A DNA stretch of 64,000 nt from Blastobasis lacticolella. Taxonomy: Eukaryota; Arthropoda; Insecta; Lepidoptera; Blastobasidae. This document shows positions 22,009 to 33,235 of this stretch, in pieces. The notes under the pieces were generated by a model, which was not told the origin of the DNA, did no database searches, and saw only the letters and a list, made by a program, of their open reading frames with translations. The stretch's first letter is position 1. Every line of letters starts with the position of its first letter. The DNA lies in NCBI GenBank assembly GCA_905147135.1, contig LR990067.1:7440001-7504000 (forward strand). Direction: 5' to 3'. A program made the position numbers and the translations under genes.

Positions 22009-23316
22009 GTGTTAAGTAAAAAGGGCCTGCCAGTATTAGAAAAGAGGTCCACGGGAGGCCCAGGAACCGATGGATTGACATCAGTCAGATACGCACGCAG
22101 GTTTGATGACTTCCAGCCTCCCGAACAAGCCGGATTCCGAAAAGGTTTTAGTACCATAGACCACATACATACGCTGCGGCAGGTTGTACAGAAGACCGAA
22201 GAGTATAACCGGCCATTATGCTTAGCGTTTGTGGACTATGAGAAAGCCTTCGATTCGATCGAAACTTGGGCGGTGCTCCAGTCTCTACAGCGGTGCCAAA
22301 TTGACTATCGATATATCGAAGCATTGAAGTGTTTGTACAAAGACGCCACTATGTCAGTTCGTCTCCAGGACAAGACCACAGAACCTATTCAGCTGCAGCG
22401 AGGTGTTAGACAAGGTGATGTGATATCTCCGAAGTTGTTTACCGCTGCACTGGAGGATATCTTTAGGCTTCTGGACTGGGACGGACTTGGCATCACTATT
22501 AACGGCGAGTACCACACGCACCTCAGATTTGCTGACGATATCGTAGTCATGGCTGAAACCCTGGAAGACTTGGGCAAAATGCTCGATGACCTTTGTAGTG
22601 CCTCTCAACAAGTAGGTCTTAAAATGAACATGGACAAGACGAAAATTATGTCGAATGTCCATGTTGTGCCTACTCCAGTGACAGTTGGAGGCACTCCACT
22701 TGAAGTTGTTGACGACTATACATACCTAGGACAAATAGTCCGGCTAGGTAGGTCCAATTTCGAGAAAGAGGTCAATCGACGAATCCAACTCGGTTGGGCA
22801 GCGTTCGGGAAGCTACGCCACATATTTTCGTCCCAATTACCGCAGTGTCTCAAGACGAAGGTCTTTGACCAATGTGTGTTGCCAGTGATGACTTACGGAG
22901 CTGAAACGTGGCCACTCACTATGGGCCTTATAAGAAAGCTCACTGTTACCCAAAGGGCAATGGAAAGAGCTATGCTCGGAGTTTCTTTGCGCGATCGAGT
23001 CAGAAATGAGGAGATCCGCAAGCGAACCAAGGTCACCGACATAGCTCTAAGGATTGCCAGACTGAAGTGGCAGTGGGCAGGGCACATAGCTCGAAGAACA
23101 GATGGCCGATGGGGCAGTAAAGTTCTCGAGTGGCGACCACGTACCGGTAGACGCAGCGTGGGCAGGCCTCCTACAAGGTGGACCGACGACCTGGTAAGGA
23201 TCGCAGATACCAGCTGGATGCGGAAAGCACAGGACCGGTCTTTGTGGAAATCTCTGAGGGAGGCCTATGCCCACCAGTGGGCGTCTTCTGGCTGATATGA
23301 TGATGATGATGATGAG
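22009..23316 (+). mobile_element. RTE-like non-LTR retrotransposon, 5'-truncated, RT ORF open
   Basis: A 428-codon open frame (22009-23295) covers most of a reverse transcriptase: PEQAGFRKGFSTIDHIHTLR, motif A VDYEKAFDSI, RGVRQGDVISPKLF, the catalytic FADD (22528-22539), TYLGQIVR, then the C-terminal RNRVR-like and GRPPTRWTDDL blocks. Clear homology starts near 22095; the preceding codons derive from another LINE tail (GRPRNRW-type coding remains in a different frame). No endonuclease domain is present. The 3' end carries a GATGAT tail, typical of RTE-clade elements. The absence of stops over 400 codons suggests a fairly recent insertion. It lies in the presumed first intron of the unknown gene at 23.46-23.77 kb. 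Confidence 0.88.
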
Positions 23317-23455
23317 ATACGAGAGCCAACGGTTTACGGCGGCGATGACACGATGATGAAGTCTGAATAAGTGGAGGAGGAAAAATATAAAAGCGCACCC
23401 TGGCATACCGAATGGATGATTATGACTATGATTGTAAAAACTACACAATAATTAC

Positions 23456-23765
23456 CCATCTGAACAAGTTTCGTTATATTATCTCCAACACATGCGACAT
23501 TTTTGTTCAATAAATTGATGCCAAAAGCATATTCTTCGTCATCGAAATCAAATGGCCTGTCTGGTTGTTCCTGTCTCGCTTCAGTAGTAATATTAGACTT
23601 GGAATGTATCAGTTCTAAATAGTTATTTATTATCCTTTCACCAACTCTGCTGGAAGGAGGGGATTTCCTGAGAAAACTTGCATTGAAATCATATTCTGAT
23701 GAATACATTGATGTTAGTCTGCTTTCTTTTGTATCTTTGTTATTCCATATGTTACAAATACTCAT
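23456..23765 (-). CDS. First coding exon of an unrecognised gene
   Basis: An ATG at 23765 opens 103 codons plus one base to a GTAATT donor at 23455. The sequence begins MSICNIWNNKD and includes PPSSRVGERIINNYLELIHS and FDFDDEEYAFGINLLNKN, with normal amino-acid variety and no repeat similarity, unlike the LINE-derived DNA that follows. No family recognised. Beyond the donor the frame becomes hydrophobic and looks like intron. Later exons were not located; the intron holds the LINE at 22.0-23.3 kb and Mtx2 begins at 20.75 kb on the same strand. The ATG lies 417 bp from the divergent RBM8A start, suggesting a shared promoter. A TTTTAG a little upstream of the ATG may be an acceptor for a 5'UTR exon. 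Confidence 0.5.
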
Positions 23766-24181
23766 TTTAGATTTCACCAAAACAGTTCTAAAATAAATAA
23801 AATTAAAAATATTAATATCGAAGAGGTAATTTTATACTACGACTTTTGAAAACATTTCCAATATCTAAATCTGTCCGAGTTACAGATGAAAGATGTCCAA
23901 CGGTGCAACCAAATAGCTTTCTACTTTTTTAGAATTTCTTGTTCTCCTTCTTGAAAAAAAAAATCTTTTGGCTGTACAGAAGTTTGTCTTTGCCGGGTCG
24001 AACAGGTTTTTCATGACTAACTGTCAAAAATTGACATTTGACATTTGTGATTTGTTTGATGCGCATCATAGTGTGGTGTAAATTGTGTGGATTTGTGACG
24101 AAAAAACACTTAAATAACACATTAATTGAGTTAGAAATAATTATACCGTATTTATTTATTTAGCACCGAATCTGCAACGCA

Positions 24182-27100
24182 ATGGCTGATGTTTTGGATA
24201 TCGAAAATTCCGAGGAATTTGAAGTTGACGAAGATGGTGAACGTACGATATTTTTGTCAAATTTATTCCATACTTTAGCTATTATTTGCATTTTTCTACC
24301 AATATTTTCGATATTCTACAATAGCTGTATAAGCATATTAACCTAAATTATACCGCCTCGGCGCGTTTTTCGTACCTTAGTCAATTATAGGTTATGTTTT
24401 GCTGATAGACTTTCTAATTCTAGCACATAACACACTCGACTAACTGTAAATGATTCGCTCACTCGCCTAATACATTTATGTAGGCTTCCTTTGAGCGCTA
24501 GAGTAGCTTTTCAAGCACAGTTCTCTATGAATTGCATCCTTTGGTGCCCTCTAACCATTTCTTTGGCTGTATATTTCAGAGGGCATCGCCCGTCTAAAGG
24601 AGAAGGCGCGAAAACGTAAGGGACGTGGATTTGGTAATGAAACTGGCACTGGTGGTGCTGCAGACAGGGGGAATAGAGGAAGGTATGTGGGAAAGTATTT
24701 ACTCTCTTTAGTAACTAAATTCATATTAATTATTTATTTAAATCACCGACATAACCCAAAGGTTTGCCAGCCTTAAGGCACAAGACTGGCCTTTATGAAG
24801 ATCTCTGAGGGAAATTGATGCCCATCAGTGGGAGTCTTCGGCTATCAGCTGATGATGATTTACAAACCCATCCAACAGTGGAGGGACTGTTATGGGCTGT
24901 ATGTCAGTGAAATCAAGTGAATTGTAAACAAGTTTTGGCATTAAGTAATAAAACATGAATGGTCTTATTCATAATAAATAAAAAAATTATAGTAGGTTTA
25001 AAATGTTCATTAGCTAAAACACTCATTAGGCTTATTCATAAATGTTACATAAACTACTATTAGCTAAAGATCTGATAAAATACAGATTGGACATCATCAT
25101 GTTGTCACTCTCACGAATTAATAGCTGAAAACATAAAATTGCTTGTAGCCAAGCCTAAAAAAAAGTTTAATGTGCTGAAATTTGCTATGAAATCAAAGTA
25201 ACCAAGGAAAATCCTGTGCCTATCCTCTTCAGAATAAAAGTCAAGTATGGACTCACGAGCCAATCATAATCAATCACTAATCAGCTGTTTGTGTGACGGT
25301 GGCCATGTTTGTCACTATTATAGGTTTATCAGAGGTTTATAGAAGGGATCGGGTTTCTTTAAGTTATGAAGCAGTTATTGAGTGTTTTAGAGCTAATATG
25401 CATTAATGTATAAGACCATAGGTTTTATGATCAGCCACCTGCCTGTCATCAATTCTCATTGGGAGTGCTGTTGAGGTCTCAGTATTTAAAACAAAGCACA
25501 CAATAGAAATGCAACTAGACTCTTAGGATAGATTTGAAGATCTTGATAATTATCAGTTTTAAACTTGATAATTTCCAACTCTGCTATTGATGTTAATCAT
25601 GTTTTGTTCAAATCTTACAGAAGAAGTAAGTAAGTAACAAGTAATGAAGGTATATTTTTTTATTTCTTTCTTTCATGTTTATGATTGGTATAATTGAATA
25701 TTAAGCAAGTCCAAATAGTCTCTACCTGCCACACTTTGGGACAGAGTCTAAGCAGAGTCTAATACATAAAGTATGTATGTAAGCAAGCATACCATAATTG
25801 CACTACACTTACATGAAACACGTTTTAAGCTCAAAAATTACTCAAGTATTGCAATAGAAAATGGAGTTTAAGAAAAAAGCTCAAAAAGAAAACACCCAAT
25901 TATGTTTTATAGGCTTCTCCTTAATTTGTCATCTCTTTATAAGTAATTAGAAAAATATATTACCAACTTATAACCACAATTGTATTATAAATTCAAAAAG
26001 TGTCAGCACCAATAAATACAAATAATTCTTTCTGCTTTCCCCAGCCCGCCTGTTAAAAAATTGTGGCTCCCGTCAGCAGCACATTTACTGGCACCATAAT
26101 TATCTTAGCGTCAGACTCAGTCGTGCTCTCGCGAGGGCCCGGGCTCCGCATTCCTTTTTTTTACCTCTAAGGTGGCAAACAAGCTTCCGACCTGCCTGAT
26201 GGTAAGCTGTCACTGCAGCCTATTGGACGTTTGTAATACCAGGGGCATCACCTACGCGTTGCCGACCCTGTGAAAACATTTTAACCCCTTTCTTGAAGAA
26301 CTCATGTTCGACTCTCGAGCGAACACCTCTCCATGTAGTTCATTCCACAACCTTAGTGTGCGTGGGAGAAAGGTCCTTTGGAACCGCACAGTTCGCGACA
26401 AATTTGGCTCCAAGGTGTGAGGATGACCTCCCTGTCGGTGGCGAGCGGTGCGATGATAGAATGCCTACTTCTCTTTGTCCACTTCGCTCGGTCTTCGGCG
26501 TCCTTGGTGATTAGTTTGTTGGCACGCACGACGTCAAGCCATTTCTTCACCGGCCTCTCCTTCACCCCCGCCAGGGTAGCATGGTCAGACATTTGTACCC
26601 TCTATGACGTGGACATAACTTCATAGGCATCGGTGACGGAGTGGTTAGGGTATCCGACTCGTAAGCGAGAGGTGACGGCCTCTTAAGAGGCATTAGGTTT
26701 AGGGCTCCTATTTTCCGTACTTGGACTCAAATTCGGTCCTTTATACGTGACTGAGAGCCGGCTGTTGCAGTCAGCCCAGCTCCTTCCAGAAGTCTATTAG
26801 TCTCTTGGGATGTTCACAGACTTCTCGAAGGGACCCTGTTCCTATTGAGGCTTTAGCTCTGTAGTCCTTTAGCTCCTCACAATCCAGGACGACGTGAGCT
26901 GTTGTTTCCTCAGCTACTAAACATCCCATGCACAGGGGTCTTAAGAGGCATATCTAGAGGTAGATCTTTGAGGCATATCGTAACTGCCACCATCCATTGC
27001 AGGTACGACAGCTTGGCACCCGAGGGCGACGCGGCGCCGGGCCCGCAGCGCTCTGTCGAGGGCTGGATCCTGTTCGTGAGCAACGTGCATGAGGAGGCCC

Positions 27101-28290
27101 AGGAGGAGGATATACAGGTATCCGTTTGGGGTTGTGCCAGTTGGGGTTGGGTTGGGGCCTTTAAAAAAACTATTTTGGCAAACACAATATTAATTTCTCA
27201 AAGGCTACAATACCAAGGGCATGCCACCAGAGCTATGTGCCCCAAGGTGTTAAAAGTGGGCAACGCATTGGCGATGCCCCTGGTGTTGCCACTTACCATC
27301 AGGTGGCCCGCTTGCCGGTTTGCCTGTTATGGCCGTGTGATGTCCGGCAGAGTAGAATACACTCGTGGGTGTCGTACAAGATGACTAATGTTTCCTAAGC
27401 AAAACTTCTAGAGTCTCAGTACGCTGAAAAATGGGTAGCAGCGTTTCCCATTGTTATATTTATAACACTGAGACGTCCAACCCGCCTGCCAAGCGTGGAG
27501 ATTACGGCAATAACCTCCCCTTCCCTGGAAGAGGCCTAAAATCCTACAGTGGACTATTATGAGCTGTAATAATGATGATGACATAAAAAATCTCTGTCCC
27601 CAGAACCAGTTCTCGGAGTTTGGTGAGATCAAGAACATCCATCTGAACCTGGACCGGCGCACCGGGTTCCTGAAGGGCTACGCCCTGGTCGAGTACGAGA
27701 CGTATAAACAGGCCGCGGTGAGAACTCTTCATTGTTTCAGTATTAACCAACAAAGTTTTGGCCGAGACTTCGTCTGCTTAGATTTCGGTTATAATGTTCC
27801 GGAGCCGCCCCCTCATGTTGATAAACGTCAAACTAGAATCGATCCCGATTATGAAGTGTCAAACACCATGGACTTACAATTTTGCGAGTTCGTCCGTGGT
27901 ATTGTCGATGGTTCAAGCAAACAAAGCCAAAAAGCATCTCGATTAAACTATCTTTCAAATAAAATAAACCGCATCGAAATACGTCCATCCTTTCAGGAGG
28001 TATGATGCCACAAACAGACACACCGCAAAGCGACGCTCTGTCTCTGTGACGTGTCGGTTGTGACATCGTAGCTATACATCCACACAGAGAGCCACAGATA
28101 CCCACATCAAACTTGATGTGGGTGCCCCCTTTTCTCATTGGGTATTAAAAATAATGTAAGTAAATAATTCTTTTGCTACCCACAGAGTGCCCGCGAAGCG
28201 TTAGACGGGGCGGACATCCTGGGGCAAGCCATCGCTGTGGACTGGTGCTTCGTCAAAGGACCGACCAAAGGCCTCAAGAAGAGGCGATAG
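24182..28290 (+). CDS. tsu: RNA-binding protein 8A / Y14 (tsunagi), five exons
   Basis: Y14 is a core exon-junction-complex subunit: it pairs with Mago, marks spliced mRNA, and acts in nonsense-mediated decay, localisation and splicing. Exons: 24182-24242, 24580-24682, 27003-27117, 27604-27717, 28186-28290 (61+103+115+114+105 nt, 165 aa), all GT-AG with matching phases. The N-terminus [20 protein letters not shown] and the basic [13 protein letters not shown] are diagnostic; the single RRM spans roughly residues 70-150 with RNP2-like ILFVSNVH and RNP1-like KGYALVEYE; the C-terminus is [17 protein letters not shown]. The start is the only ATG in frame before the conserved acidic head. Intron 2 (2.3 kb), intron 3 and intron 4 carry LINE and repeat debris; a LINE tail reaches to about 20 bp before the exon-4 acceptor. 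Divergent from the unknown gene at 23.46-23.77 kb. Confidence 0.95.
24773..24855 (+). mobile_element. RTE-like 3' tail relic
   Basis: Short match to the RTE end: AAGATCTCTGAGGGAAATTG, GCCCATCAGTGGGAGTCTTC, then GCTGATGATGATT. In RBM8A intron 2. Confidence 0.65.
24860..26100. other. RBM8A intron 2, unique AT-rich DNA
   Basis: I see no coding signal or strong repeat here. Confidence 0.6.
26140..26600 (-). mobile_element. LINE 3' fragments in RBM8A intron 2
   Basis: Two tails lie together. 26600-26440 encodes on the minus strand [20 protein letters not shown], the same terminal block as the 18.4-kb fragment. 26420-26140 reads as a jockey/CR1-like ORF end (HTKVVE and a KKG stretch) followed by the ACCATCAGGCAGG / TTGCCACCTTAGAGG tail with a T/A run, also minus. 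Confidence 0.7.
26626..26690 (+). mobile_element. SINE family A, head only
   Basis: CATCGGTGACGGAGTGGTTA and TATCCGACTCGTAAGCGAGA are the tRNA-like head; the body is absent. Confidence 0.65.
26740..26945 (-). mobile_element. RNase-H-type LINE 3' fragment
   Basis: Nearly the same sequence as the 3' part of the fragment at 37357-37983 (shared CTCGAAGGGACCCTGTTCC and the CAGCTACTAAACATCCC block), so the two are copies of one non-LTR family. Lies in RBM8A intron 2 just before exon 3. Confidence 0.75.
27185..27335 (+). mobile_element. LINE 3' tail in RBM8A intron 3
   Basis: Contains CAAGGGCATGCCACC, GTGGGCAACGCATTGGCGAT and CCATCAGGTGGCCCGCTTGC, the common 3' tail of the LINE family also seen at 2063-2385. 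Confidence 0.65.
27341..27590 (+). repeat. 250-bp GATGAT-tailed retroelement end, next to RBM8A exon 4
   Basis: Plus-orientation copy: TGTCCGGCAGAGTAGAATAC, CACTGAGACGTCCAACCCGC, ACAGTGGACTATTATGAGCT then AATGATGATGAC. Its tail ends about 20 bp before the CAG of exon 4. Confidence 0.78.
27940..28120 (+). repeat. CATCTCGATTAAACT-type repeat in RBM8A intron 4
   Basis: AAGCATCTCGATTAAACT, TTTCAAATAAAATAAACCGC and CAGACACACCGC resemble 55494-55640, so this is a dispersed element and not exon. Confidence 0.55.
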
Positions 28291-28373
28291 TGTAACACAG
28301 TCTAATATTTTCGCACTTGACGTTATGTGAACACACTTTGGCGAATGCAAACGCCTATGTAATGACCGGAGTG

Positions 28374-28517
28374 GTACCTATCTCTGATTGTATGCGGCCA
28401 TTTTGATGCAACCGAGTTTAAACCAAACCAATCAGACAGCTCTGGCTCTGGCTTGCTGCGATTGGTCCACACTCAATTGCATCAAGATGGCGGCCTACTA
28501 TCGGAGATCGGCGGTAC
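28374..28517. mobile_element. Short TIR MITE, copy 2
   Basis: GGTACC ends with inverted inner arms (GCGGCCATTTTGATGCAA / TTGCATCAAGATGGCGGCC). Just after the RBM8A stop, so probably within or next to its 3'UTR. Confidence 0.7.
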
Positions 28518-28635
28518 CGTTCCGGCTTCCGATTTAAATTGGTCAAGTATTTGAGAAAGTAGGAAAGTACAATGGTGTATACCGTTTGGACAGTAGTTTT
28601 AGATTTACTTGCAAGTAGCCTTGCAAGTGGATCTA

Positions 28636-28985
28636 AAACTAGTAACAGACGCTCCGTTTTAGCTGGAGCCGACTAACCGTCTGGTGCAGTGGATACTGAT
28701 CTTTACGCAGTACAAAACAATGTCACTTTTGGATTAATTTGGATGCGCGGGCGAGCAATTGGTTAGCCGACCAACCGTCAGTTGCAGTTGATGTTAGTCT
28801 TTAAATACAAAATAAAGTTGCTTTTGTATTAATTCGGATGCGCGGGCGTGCCGTCCTTGGTCGGACGTCCGACCGCGTCCCCCGCCCCCAAAAGCGACTT
28901 TATTTTGTACTTCGTAAGGATTGGTATCGACTGCAACTGACGGTTGGTCGACTCCAGCCAAAACGGAACGTCTGTTACTAGTTTA
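28636..28985. mobile_element. Long-armed foldback element
   Basis: Starts AAACTAGTAACAGACGCTCC and ends with its inverse (GGAACGTCTGTTACTAGTTT). Imperfect pairing continues for over 90 bp (GACTAACCGTCTGGTGCAGT against ACTGCAACTGACGGTTGGTC). The middle repeats GGATGCGCGGGCG twice. Confidence 0.75.
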
Positions 28986-29449
28986 AAAAAGAAATCTACT
29001 GCTTGCATCCACGCGAGCGATCCCATTCGCTATCTCTTTCACATTCGTGGTAATTTGCTAGAGTGAGAAGAGATAAGCATTAGGTAGGATGCGAGTGGCT
29101 CAAAGAAAGGACCTTCGGCGTATCAGTATAGCGATTCCAAAACACGACAAAATCTTACAGAATGTATGAGAAATATATGTTAGTTTTGTGAGCGTAGTGC
29201 GCTTAACTTTTTATGGAATGGTGTGGTTTCTGATTGAATGTTTCTATTTCCATTGTGTTGTAGAGGTAAACAAAGTGTTTCATGTAATGTCAATTTAGAT
29301 GTTATGGTATATAAATATAAGGATGTTCTTTCTATACATACTTGTGGTTTTATTTTTCCCAATAAGTAATAGTAGTATGGAGCTATCTAGTGGACAAAGC
29401 TAGCAGGGGTCCACTTACCGACCATATTAGTCAAAAATAAAATAATCAT

Positions 29450-29612
29450 CTTAGCGTTAATGTATGTTGTGCTCTCGCGCACGAGGGCCCGGGGTTCGCC
29501 TTGACCATGATCCAGAATTTAGCAAGTAATTACAGTGGAGTCACTGCCATCTATCTGACCTCCGTGACCCTGCTACCAGGGGAACCTGACCAGATTGGAC
29601 CATGGCTTTTTT
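29450..29612 (-). mobile_element. SINE family A, 3' half
   Basis: Reverse-strand 3' half: ATCTTAGCGTTAATG, GCACGAGGGCCCGGGGTTCG, CTACCAGGGGAACCTGACCA. Confidence 0.75.
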
Positions 29613-29839
29613 TTAATAATAATAATAATAATGTTTATTTTCATTAACAAAGAGTACTTAAATCTGTCGTTGCTGGTGTCTCCTTTTAGGCAAAGCCTGT
29701 GTCAGAAGACGCCGTATCTACATTACATTACAAATGTTACTAGGTAAAAATGCATAAAACAAACATAATTTGGTTGGTGATTAAACATGCTAACTGAATC
29801 AAAATTATATAGGAAAATTTATACTAGAATATTAAAATA

Positions 29840-29885
29840 TGTGTATGTGTGTGTGTGTGTATGCATGTGTGTGTGTGTGAGGGTG
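29840..29885. repeat. GT microsatellite
   Basis: Interrupted (GT)n run, GTGTGTGTGTGTATGCATGT followed by more GT. Confidence 0.85.
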
Positions 29886-30189
29886 TGTAAGTTTCGAGTT
29901 CAACACTGGCAGTAAGATAAATTAATTAATATATCAAAAGATTCTCAATGTCATCATAGGTTTTTTCTTCTAACCACGTTTTTATTAATTTCTTACACTC
30001 GTAGTCTCAATTTAAAGAAAAGGTGAAAACACTTCAATGAAAAAAAGCCTATTATTAAATTGATGAATGACAAAAATGTATGGTGTACTACTAGCTCTTC
30101 AAAATAGGAAGTTATTTATAAATTTACAATTTTGTAAATTGGGTGAGGATGATTTGATGTGAAATAGTAGTTCAATAACAAATCTTTTT

Positions 30190-30345
30190 TAAATATTTAC
30201 GACATTGGCAGTGCATGCTCACTTAAAAGACGTGGTGGCGTGGGGGTCGGGTCCTTCTCTTCCCTCAAATATGGACGATGGCTGGGCCCTGCGTCATGCT
30301 CGTGATCGGGTGCTGCCTTGGTGGACTGATCTGCTTTTGCTGTAC
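30190..30345 (+). mobile_element. Probable LINE-derived coding relic
   Basis: An ORF piece (GSGPSLPSNMDDGWALRHAR) has coding-like composition but no splice context and merges into AT-rich DNA. I take it as a retroelement relic; family not established. Confidence 0.4.
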
Positions 30346-30892
30346 TATGTCTTTTTTATAATTATATATTTTTTTATTCTTATAATTAGTTATATAGTTT
30401 ACATTATTTACACATTTAGTCCGCTGAATGTGCAGGTTTCATCACGATGTTTTCCCTCGAGTGTGTTCATAAATAGTGAGCGCAGCCACATCTATCTACA
30501 TCATCATCATCTTGGCGTTATTGGCCTACAATATGCAGTAGGTACGACATGAATCTTAAATTACTTCTGTAAATTTTATTTATTCCAAATTGTACTGACT
30601 TTATTGTATACCTACGACATGATGATAATGTAACTAAATGACCTGGAACTATTGTTATCAATAAAGTATCTGAATCTGAATCTGTTATGTCCAGGGAGCC
30701 CCCCACGCGGCACACAAGGGGCCCAGGGGCTACAGCCAAATCTACATAGGTATACATAAAAAAACTTACAACAGTGACCCTAACTCGAAGGCAAACAACT
30801 GCTATTGGACGATCCAACGCCATCTCACTCCCTCAAACCGCAACCAAGTAAGTTAAATAAAATTTCATTTCAATAATGGGCTTATTACATTT

Positions 30893-31120
30893 GGCGAAAT
30901 TCAGAAGCAAAAAGCGCGAGCGCAAGTATAATTGGAATGTATTGCTCATAGATTGTCATAGAATAAGGTTTATTTTTGTACCACTCATATAATTGCGACA
31001 CGTCGCTCCGCTGCCCAAAAGGCGTGATACAAAAATGGACTGTATTCAATGAGCTCCAATTTTAATTAATCCATTTTGACTTGCTCTCACGCTTTTTGCT
31101 TCTGAATTTGGCCATTCAAT
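30893..31120. mobile_element. MITE with AATTCAGAAGCAAAAAGCG arms
   Basis: AAATTCAGAAGCAAAAAGCG at the left pairs with CGCTTTTTGCTTCTGAATTT at the right. The inner GGCGTGATACAAAAATGGAC also occurs at 9380-9402 in a second, truncated copy ending TTTTGTTTCTGAATTTAG at about 9452. Confidence 0.7.
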
Positions 31121-31199
31121 TCGAGTTAGGCTGTCGGGCCCCAAAATGTTGAGCCATTAGAAAAAGAAAATACCTGCCTAGCGGCGCCTTGGGTCCGTA

Positions 31200-32600
31200 G
31201 AGGGAGGATAATAATAATAACTCTTAATGCTAGCTTGGGCCCGACCGACTAACTCAAATTGAACGTCCATCGCATCAAGAGCTGACGAGCGAGATGCCGA
31301 TGCATCGTTTATGGCGGTAGGACACTACGCCAACCCTTAATCACTACCAAACCCACACCGCGTCTGTCTGTCTGTCTTCGACGCTAACGAATTCCGGGCA
31401 CCGGGCAGCTAGTTGGTACTTCGATACTAAAAGGTCGCTTCATCGCCACTCCGTCGGTCTGCAGTCTAAAATATCGCCGGCCTGACCCAGGTCCCCGCCC
31501 CTGCAAATTGAACCTATTGCCGGGGGGCATTTTTCCCCCCCTCAGCCCCGACTCTGACTCACAATCACCTACAGGTTTATGAGCCAAAAGGCTAAACATT
31601 CGAAGCTCGCTGCGCTCGGTCCCTTTTTTAATGAGTTTATCAATCACTTCAACTTTTAAGAACAGAAGTGTCAAAAATTTCGAGCTTGCGTCGCTCGCTC
31701 ATTCATTGCCTTCAGTTTTGTCATAGTACCAATATTTCAAAACCAGAAATTCTCAAATATTCATTTTAACAATCACCCCAACTTTTAAGAACCATAATAT
31801 TAATTATTATATTAGCTTCGTGCGCGTTCCGATTGCTAGTTCAATAATTTTAATTTCTTTTATTACGATCAGCATCACTCATAATCACAGCATCTAAGCC
31901 AAAATGACAAAAACTCCCGAGCTCGCTCATTGATTTTTTTTTTAATGTCATACGGTAGTCAAACAGGCTAGCGGGCCACTTGATGGAAAGTGGTCACCAC
32001 TGCCTATAGACATTAGCAACACCGAGAGTATCGCCAATGCGTTGCACACCTTTATAACACGTTACTCTGGCAGCAAAAAGGCAAATGTCCCTCCACTGCC
32101 AAAGCCACGGTTCCCCAAATTCCCACCCCATGGAGCACTGGAAACCTTACTCGCCGGCAGAAACACAATACTATTTAAAAGAGTATTGTTTAGCTGCGGT
32201 ATTCTGTAAGGTAGAGGGAGGTACTTCCCCAGTCGGGCGGCTCCAATTCGAACGGGATACCCCGCTATGCCCTTCCTCTCTTGTATCCAAAATATCAAAA
32301 ATATCGAGCTCGCTCATTTATAGGTTTCAGTTACTTTTCTTACCTTTCACCAAGCTCGTTGCGGTCGCTTATTCATTAATTTCTCTAAGTTAGTTTTGAA
32401 AGGATCACCCATTGCTGTTAAAGCACAAAATATTTAAAATTTCGACCCAAAATGTCAAAAATTTCGAGATCGCTCACACATTCTTTGTTCTCACCCAGGT
32501 TTTAAAACCTAAAATTTCCGAGCTCGCTCATTCATTTATTGTTCACCCCACTAAAAAGGGCATTTTAGTTACTCAGGGTGCTCGCTTATTGAGTAGAGAA
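31200..32600. repeat. GAGCTCGCTCATT-rich degenerate repeats
   Basis: Repeated phrases (CGAGCTCGCTCATTCATT, CGAGCTTGCGTCGCTCGCTC, AAAATTTCGAGATCGCTCAC) recall the interior of the hAT-like elements at 40964 and 62539. Also holds the LINE tail 31945-32285. No gene seen. Confidence 0.55.
31945..32285 (-). mobile_element. LINE 3' end, copy 2
   Basis: Reverse copy of the 2063-2385 sequence, starting with the T-run at 31945-31953 and running to CCCGCTATGCCC. Confidence 0.7.
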
Positions 32601-33235
32601 TACCTATAATTGGAAGATATCTGTAATTTTGACTTTTGCTTTAACCAAATCCTGGATCCGCGCCTGCGCTGACCCTAGTTTCCATGGAATGTAAAACTTA
32701 ATCTGAATCTATCTAATACTAAACCGATAAATCGGTGTTGCTGGTAAATAATGTATTCTGCTTTGTAGATAGTTTGCAGGGCGTCGTCTCTCTGTTGCAA
32801 GCGTATGAGTAAATACGAAGGCGTAACTAGCTGGTGTGCTTCAACCAATTTTCCATCAAAATAAACAACTAACCACACAGACAAATGTACAGACCAGGGG
32901 GCCCCTTTTGAACCGCTCGCATCCACGCGTGCGCTACCCGTCTCTTTCACATTCGTCGTAAGACGCTAGGGATAGAACAGACAGACATGAGAAGGCAAAC
33001 ACTCGCGAGGATCGCGGTTCAAAAATTGGATCCCAGATGTGAATTCACATAATGGGTCACTAAATTAGTTTCAGTTTTGTAAGCAAATATTTAACCACTA
33101 GAAAAAAATCCACAAATCATCAATGATAGTTCTTTTATTTTTTACATTTATGGAAAATTTGTTTGAGACACACCAAAAGGTCAAATATCTCGTTAAAAAT
33201 AAAACCAATTATCTTAGTGTAACCGTATATTAACT

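Noticed and set aside
27718..28005. Extra RBM8A coding exon
   Set aside because: Y14 continues perfectly from 27717 to 28186; the intervening open run carries a dispersed repeat. Kept only as an intron-retention note.
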